From Calycina herbarum (taxonomy: Eukaryota > Ascomycota > Leotiomycetes > Helotiales > Pezizellaceae), in the NCBI GenBank assembly GCA_001414485.1, contig LLEY01000045.1:62001-126000 (forward strand): 64,000 nucleotides of DNA. The letters run 5' to 3'. Below the pieces are notes generated by a model. That model did not search any database. It was not told where the DNA came from and saw only the letters and a program-made list of their open reading frames with translations. The position numbers were made by a program, and so were the translations under genes. Of the stretch, positions 58,624 to 64,000 are shown piece after piece (position 1 is the stretch's first letter; the number at the start of each line of letters is the position of its first letter).

Positions 58624-59511
58624 GTGTTTATTAGAGCCGTAAGTATAATATATCAGAAGGAGGATATATATTAGTCAGGGACAGCTTTATTTTTTTGTTT
58701 TAGTAGGATGTCGATTCCGTTTATTAGATTCGATATAGTATTCTAGCATCTCAGCGCCAGAGACGGTCAATATTAGCGTTTAGTATCGGTATATTTTATA
58801 CCCGCTCGGAAAGTTAGTCTTACTAATATAATTAAAAAAGTTTATTATTTCGCATATTTTCAAAGCCATTTCTAGAGAGAATTATTCCCATGCCTCTCGT
58901 TTATACTAAAGATCCTGAGGCTTGATCTGTGACTTGATTGCCAAAAGGTAAAACTATGACTAGTGAGGATATACCTCTGTACGTTGATGACTCAACCGAG
59001 GGTCTGCATAGTGGAAGGTAATAGCGAGATAGGAGGTGGTATCGAACCACGTAACAAAAGGTGTAACTATTGTGCTGGATAGACATGTATTATATGACTC
59101 GGCAGTCCACTTTTAATCTTTATATAAAGCTATGTAGCCACTCCCAGTTCCAGAATCAATCAATCACTTTTGTGTCACTTCTCCACTTAATACCTATTTA
59201 CAACATAGTGAGCTCTTCTCTCTTACGTATCAGGTTTGCAGGCGAAGTTGCCGTCTCGAGCGCTCGCACGGCCCCACTGTACATGGTGTCGTGTCGTATC
59301 GTACGATCAACCAAGAACCCACGAATCAAAACGTCTTTAGCAACGACGGCCTTCTCGTTATCTCTCTTATATATATTCACACCTCTTAGTACCGGATACT
59401 CTCTAACCAAACCGCGATCAACACACTATAGAGACTAGGCCAACTCGCCTTTCGAAAGCCTACTTAGGAACATTCTTTTTTTCAGCCTGTCTAAAGATAG
59501 ATAGCTACGAA
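58624..59511. other. mildly mutated unique DNA, no gene recognised
   Basis: Composition here is closer to normal than in the transposon block. Around 59100-59200 a TATATAAAG box and pyrimidine-rich sequence precede an open plus-strand stretch (to 59438) with SSARTAPLYMVSCRIVRSTK. In that frame the position where a start would fit reads ATA (59206), possibly a lost ATG. An overlapping minus-strand frame (59198-59410) is equally open. Neither has a known domain, so no gene is called. Confidence 0.4.
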
Positions 59512-60627
59512 GGAGCTATCTGTGGATAAGGCTTTCGCTTATGTGGTATAGGCTGCTTATATCCTATGTGATTTTCCGGCGTGCTATAACAAGTTGATAT
59601 ATAATAAACCTTCTATAAATTCTATTAGCAAGTCTAACTCCGAAGATAACGATAACGACGACGGAGATAAAGATGAAGATAAGGGGAGCGCTAAAGGTGG
59701 CATCAGAAGCTATATTAATAAAGTGCTAGTTCCCTATAACGTAACCCTGTATAAAAAAGTTCTCGACTACATCGCGGAGCTGCTTTCTCGTAAGAAAGGA
59801 TAGTATTATGTTACTACCACAGCCTTAAGAGAGCAAGAAGACTCCGTCGAGGTAGATATCGCTAGGAATTCAGGCTTTGACGATGATAATAATAGAGAGT
59901 ACTTGCTTTTGCTGGAGAAATTCATAGCTGCACACTATGATGCTAGTAGTAGGTGCTCCTTTAGCATTTTGTTTTAGCTATAAGAATAGAGGCCCCGGAC
60001 GAAGCGTTCTAATATTCGTTGTAGAGCATATAAAAAGTGACCACGGCTTAGCTTGCTTAACATTCCTTAGCAATACCATTGACTATTATTCTACTCGAAT
60101 CGATGCAGGGGCACTAGACGCGAAGAATATATAGAAAATGACTCTTCTATTCAGCTCGCTGCTACTTAATACCTGTGGATCGATCGTCCATGCCTATAAT
60201 CAGCGTTGTATTCTAGATTTCCGATATAATAAGAGCGAAGACACCTATCAGAGGCTATATCAGTTTACGAAGACCCTTCTATGTTAACCCAAAAGGCTAA
60301 CTAATCACCGCTGTAAACTGGTTCTGCTTACCTATACCTGCGTTTGTTCGAAGACGTCTTTGAGGAAGCTTTCGGAAATCATATCGAGGAGTATAGTAAA
60401 GAGTAAAGTGGCGAAAGTATTAAAGACGCTTAAACTGCTTTCTCGGCCAGTGACAAATCTGCAAATCTTAGCTCGAGTTATAAGAGCACGGTTAAGCTTT
60501 CAGTCCCTCCGATTTTGTATAGTTACACCTCCGGCTACGACATAGATCTAGAGAGAGTATATTATCCTACTTTAAGATGTATAGAACCAACTAGGACTAC
60601 TACAACCTCAAAAACTCGAGCATCTCA
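59512..60627 (+). pseudogene. unrecognised gene relic, acidic N-terminal part
   Basis: A plus-strand frame of about 370 codons with roughly a dozen TAG/TAA/TGA codons and long open parts. It includes a very acidic run (SEDNDNDDGDKDEDKG, about 59632-59690), then YINKVLVPYNVTLYKKVLDY, then DDDNNREYLLLLEKFIAAHY, LFEDVFEEAFGNHIEEYSKE and ILYSYTSGYDIDLERVYYP. The charge pattern and lack of base bias look like real protein. I do not recognise the family. It is less mutated than the transposons around it. Confidence 0.5.
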
Positions 60628-61657
60628 CTAGCGCGGCAGATTTGGCCTTTAAGAGGAACTGCTCCTAAAAATTTAGCAGTTACGCTAAGGTTTAGTTAGT
60701 GTAACGGTATAAGGAGAATCCCTACCTTACTCTGTTAATCAACTACTTAGGTTGTAGTAAGAAGGTTTACCTCCTCTGCGAGTTATTCTTAGAATTATCG
60801 CCCTAGTGCCCTAGGCTTCGAGGGAGGCACGGTTGCTGTTATCCGCGATAGAGTATTTCTCTTACTACTATGAAACATTAGATTCTAAGACTAGAAAAGC
60901 TGTATAGACTTCTTAAAAGGAGGATACTAAGGAACATAGAAAGCGAGATTCCTATAGTATGTCTAGTAGTGTAATCCTTATTTATATCTGCTCTAGAAAC
61001 CCTAGATATAAAAGGTATAGATAGGCGAGCAACGTTATAGCAGGGAGCTGAGAGAGAAGCGTAGGACTTACGCGAGAGGCTTGCTATCCTATAAGTAGTT
61101 ACGTATATAAGCGGCTACGATATAGCTAACGAGTTTGTAGAAATGATCCTAGGTCTAGGGGCCCTTAACAGATACTCTACGCTAATATAAAGACGTTATA
61201 TGTTATATGTTAGTAGCTATGTACTTAATACTATATAGTTTATCGTAGCTACGGTTACTACTCTAAGCGCTATTAGAGTATTAACTGGCCTACTTATAAG
61301 CTACTTTATTCTCAGTACGTAAAACTACTTCTATCTCACCCTTTACTAAACCATCGACTTGGAATATGGTTTTAAAAGGATAATAACAGACCGAAGTTAG
61401 TTTAGGTTCCAAATCCTACGATATTAGAAGGCTTACTTAGGCGATATCAAATGTTTAATAGCTTCCTCGGCACTTACTATAGCGTATATTTTACAATTCC
61501 GTTTTCTATTAATCAGCGTCGAGGGCTGTCGTTAGACTATAAACTTATACTATACTATTACGACTACGACTCTATTTTAAACAAGAGCATTTTCGCCTTA
61601 GTAGCGGTATCGGGAAGTAGCGTTCCTCATAGCTAGAGCAGCTACGTCGTAGCTATG
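60628..61657 (+). pseudogene. continuation of the unrecognised relic, frameshifted
   Basis: The frame of the previous relic continues with segments such as PLRVILRIIALVP and SAIEYFSYYYETLDSKTRK (to about 60890). Coherent sequence then shifts to another frame (SALETLDIKGIDRRATL near 60988-61038, YISGYDIANEFVEMILGLG near 61090-61150). At least one frameshift therefore adds to the stops. It ends at the next LTR (61658). Whether it is one gene or two is unclear. Confidence 0.35.
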
Positions 61658-62119
61658 TGTAACGAAACTCAAACGAACTAAACAAAGATAACTAAGTCTC
61701 GAAGGTTAGTATACAGGTAAGAAGTACAGATATGCCGGGTTGTTTACTTAGAAGTGAACTCGTTACTTATATCAAAGATATTAAATAAGATAATAAGATT
61801 AATAACTAAAGTTAAGTACGAAGCTCCTATCTAATAGCAGACGTGCTAGTCTTATATAGAACCTTTGTTTATGTTTAGAGTCCTTCTTAGCAAGAGTCCC
61901 GAAGATAGAGTCTAACTCTATTTCTAAGGCTTCTTAAAACTAGACTCTATCACCTAACTACTCTAACCAAGTTACGTAATATAACTGTAATAAGATTCTT
62001 AGGATTATATATTCTATTATACTTAATCCTTTCCTCCTTTCAGGGTTATAGTAGTACTTGTCCTATTAGAGCGTCGCCTAGACTTTACTTCGTTATATAC
62101 TAGCACGTAATTTGTAATA
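61658..62119 (-). repeat. 3' LTR of Gypsy-1 element F
   Basis: 462 bases, minus orientation. The plus-strand start TGTAACGAAACTC is unmutated; the other end reads TTTGTAATA. The five bases outside it are CTATG; the matching duplication would lie beyond the window. Confidence 0.85.
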
Positions 62120-62449
62120 CTATCCCCTTCTTAGCCTAGCGTGTCCCTATACTAGAATTCTAACTTAAATATATTTATTAGTAAAATATTAACCTTCCTT
62201 TATATATAAACATATCCTTCTTATATACTAAACGAAAAGAGCGTTTAGCTCTTACTATATAGATCGAATCTATACAACGTCTAGCTAAGACTTGTTCTTT
62301 CTACTATAAACAGTCTTGTTAATACCTCTTAAAGCTTTCTAAATCCTCTTACTATTCTAAGTATATTCGGTTAAAAAGGTCTTATAATAGCTCTAGCTAT
62401 CTTATTATTCCTGTCCCTAGGTCTTGAAAACCTATATACTAGTTTTTCT

Positions 62450-64000
62450 TTAGCCCTATACGTAAACGATTTCCTATTACTCCTCCGAGTCCTCCTCCTT
62501 CAAGTCCTTCTCCCAAGTCTTCTTCTACCTAGTTTCCCGCTTTTAAGATAGCTCCTTGTATTAAACAGGTACTTTCCGATGATATATCTCTATCTAACCT
62601 TGGTCCTAAGTTCTAGACAGTCTTAGGTTTTATTAGTAGAATTCCTAAAGTTCTCTTAAGTAATAGTTAAGGTTGCCTTTTAGTTCTTATATATTCTCCG
62701 AATATAGGTAATTCAACTATTTAATTAAATACTTAATCTTACCTTTAATAATCTTATAGTTAAGAATCTATTCGACTTCGTATTTAGTATTTAGATTAAC
62801 TAGTTAAATTTCTATAAATAAGGCTAGTAGTGCTCCTAGTAGTGCTAGTTTAAGTAGAGATATATAGAATACTAGATAAATGTTTATTATTCTTAGTAGT
62901 ACTAATTTATAATTTAAAAGTTCTTTAACACGTTTAATTTTAAATAGTCTAAGTTTTTTATAATCTAGTTTATTACTTAGTCTTTTTATATTAATGTTTT
63001 TTTATACTAAGTAGACTTTATCTCTCTCTTTTAGTATTAGCTCTTAACTACGTCGTTTATTATAGTAGTATATATTTCTTTCTACTATAAATTATAGGTC
63101 CTCTATAAGTTCTTTATATAGACTCTTGATTTTTAAGATATAAACATAAGTAAGTTAGTTATTAATAGTTATAGATAGTAGTTCTTAATATACTATTAAT
63201 TTATACCTAAAGTTAGTATAGAATAGTATAATAAATATTATTTCTATTACTAAACTATTATAGGCGAACTGTGCTAAGGACAGCAGTTCTACCTAGTTGT
63301 CTTACTAGTAGTTTATATAATAATAAAGGTATATTTTAACTACTTAATTTATCTATTTATTTCCTCTATTTATTTAAGAGTAGAAAGCTATAGAGAGCTT
63401 CCTTTTTACACCTAATTATTCTATAAAAGTAATCTAAAATTTTAAGATAAAGAGCTTATCTCTGTCTAAGAGTATCTCTTTAGGTAGTCTATGTCTTAAG
63501 ACTACTTCTCTAAGGAATACAAATACTAGTTCCTTAGCTATACTTAACTCTATATATACTATTAAGATTATATATTTCGTAAGTTGTTCTATAATAACTA
63601 GGATCGTGTTATATTTAACTCCTATTATTAGATCTTTAGATTTTAGTAATTTAATAATAAAATCTATAGATATTAATTCCTAAGGTATCTATAGTATTAG
63701 AGTAGTGTTTATCTATCTATAAGGAGTATAATAGGAAGCCTTATTCCTAGTATAGGTATTATATTCTACTATCACTTCTTTAACTATTATAGATAACTAA
63801 TTAATATAGTAGTATTATCTTATTCTTTAGAGGGTTCTACAAATTCCTTAGTAACTATAAGTAGATATAGTATAGTATTCTTATATAAACTCTTTTATAT
63901 ATAAGCTAGGAACCTATAATTTCCCCTTTATATATTAGTTATAACCTTTATATATATTCTAAATCTTATCTATCTAGATGTTGTTTATTACTACTATCTT
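62450..64000 (-). pseudogene. Gypsy-1 pol relic, C-terminal part (element F)
   Basis: Stop-ridden pol on the minus strand, alignable by eye with element A from 23080 on and with G from 53900 on. Only the chromodomain, integrase and part of RNase H regions are inside the window. No change of interest beyond RIP-type stops was seen. Confidence 0.75.

Larger units (their letters stand above)
61658..64000 (-). mobile_element. Gypsy-1 element F, running off the window
   Basis: Minus-strand Gypsy-1 copy whose 3' LTR is 61658-62119 (462 bases, type-2 U3 as in element B). A purine tract (AAGAAGGGGATAG on the minus strand) adjoins it. The 3' non-coding region at 62120-62440 matches element B and not A. 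Pol from its C-terminal chromodomain side follows to the end of the window; the 5' half and the other LTR lie outside. Confidence 0.87.

Noticed and set aside
59031..59056. tRNA-like T-arm (GGTGG, seven-base loop, CCAC)
   Set aside because: The loop lacks the TTCGA pattern, and no matching acceptor, D or anticodon arms were found around it.

Overview
This window looks like a chromosome segment of a filamentous ascomycete (Pezizomycotina, possibly Leotiomycetes). It carries a five-exon NADPH oxidase gene of the fungal NoxA class and a HET-domain (heterokaryon incompatibility) relic. Beyond about 8 kb it is a very AT-rich, gene-free block in which every recognisable reading frame is riddled with TAG/TAA codons where Gln or Trp is expected. 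That is the signature of repeat-induced point mutation (RIP, C-to-T on either strand). No RIP index could be computed here.

Layout. 1-8.0 kb is normal-composition DNA: noxA (minus, 908-2786, four introns), a long stretch without a convincing gene, a 5'-truncated and frameshifted HET relic (5464-6602, minus), and an APH/choline-kinase-like phosphotransferase pseudogene (6943-8010, minus). The last keeps one frame over its full length and is killed only by nonsense changes. 8.2-57.2 kb is a nested transposon graveyard. 57.2-61.6 kb is an island of milder mutation, with a little-mutated LTR, a pseudogene related to uracil phosphoribosyltransferase, and an unrecognised degenerate frame. From 61.66 kb to the end another Gypsy element runs off the window.

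The nest can be ordered from target-site duplications. A solo LTR (8234-8475, TSD GTTAA) has a pogo/Fot1-like DNA transposon at its edge (8480-12201), and that transposon contains a second copy of its own family (8788-10656). Another pogo-like element follows (12350-14527). An old minus-strand Gypsy element ('Gypsy-2', pieces from 16.2 to 45.9 kb) was broken by LINE-1 (17317-29239, Tad1-like), a MITE (29943-30375) and a third pogo-like element (30906 to 45316). LINE-2 (32725-45291, minus) then landed inside the terminal inverted repeat of that third element. Finally chromovirus-type Gypsy elements landed in the LINEs: element A (22058-28835) in LINE-1 and element B (36679-43431) in LINE-2. A related Gypsy-2 copy at 52834-53789 preserves the empty site for both LINE-1 and the MITE, which confirms those insertions.

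The main Gypsy family ('Gypsy-1': A, B, C, F, truncated G and a separate LTR) comes as two 3'-end modules. A and C share one U3 and carry an apparent antisense reading frame between pol and the 3' LTR. B and F have a different U3 and lack that frame. The only gene in the window that looks functional is noxA.
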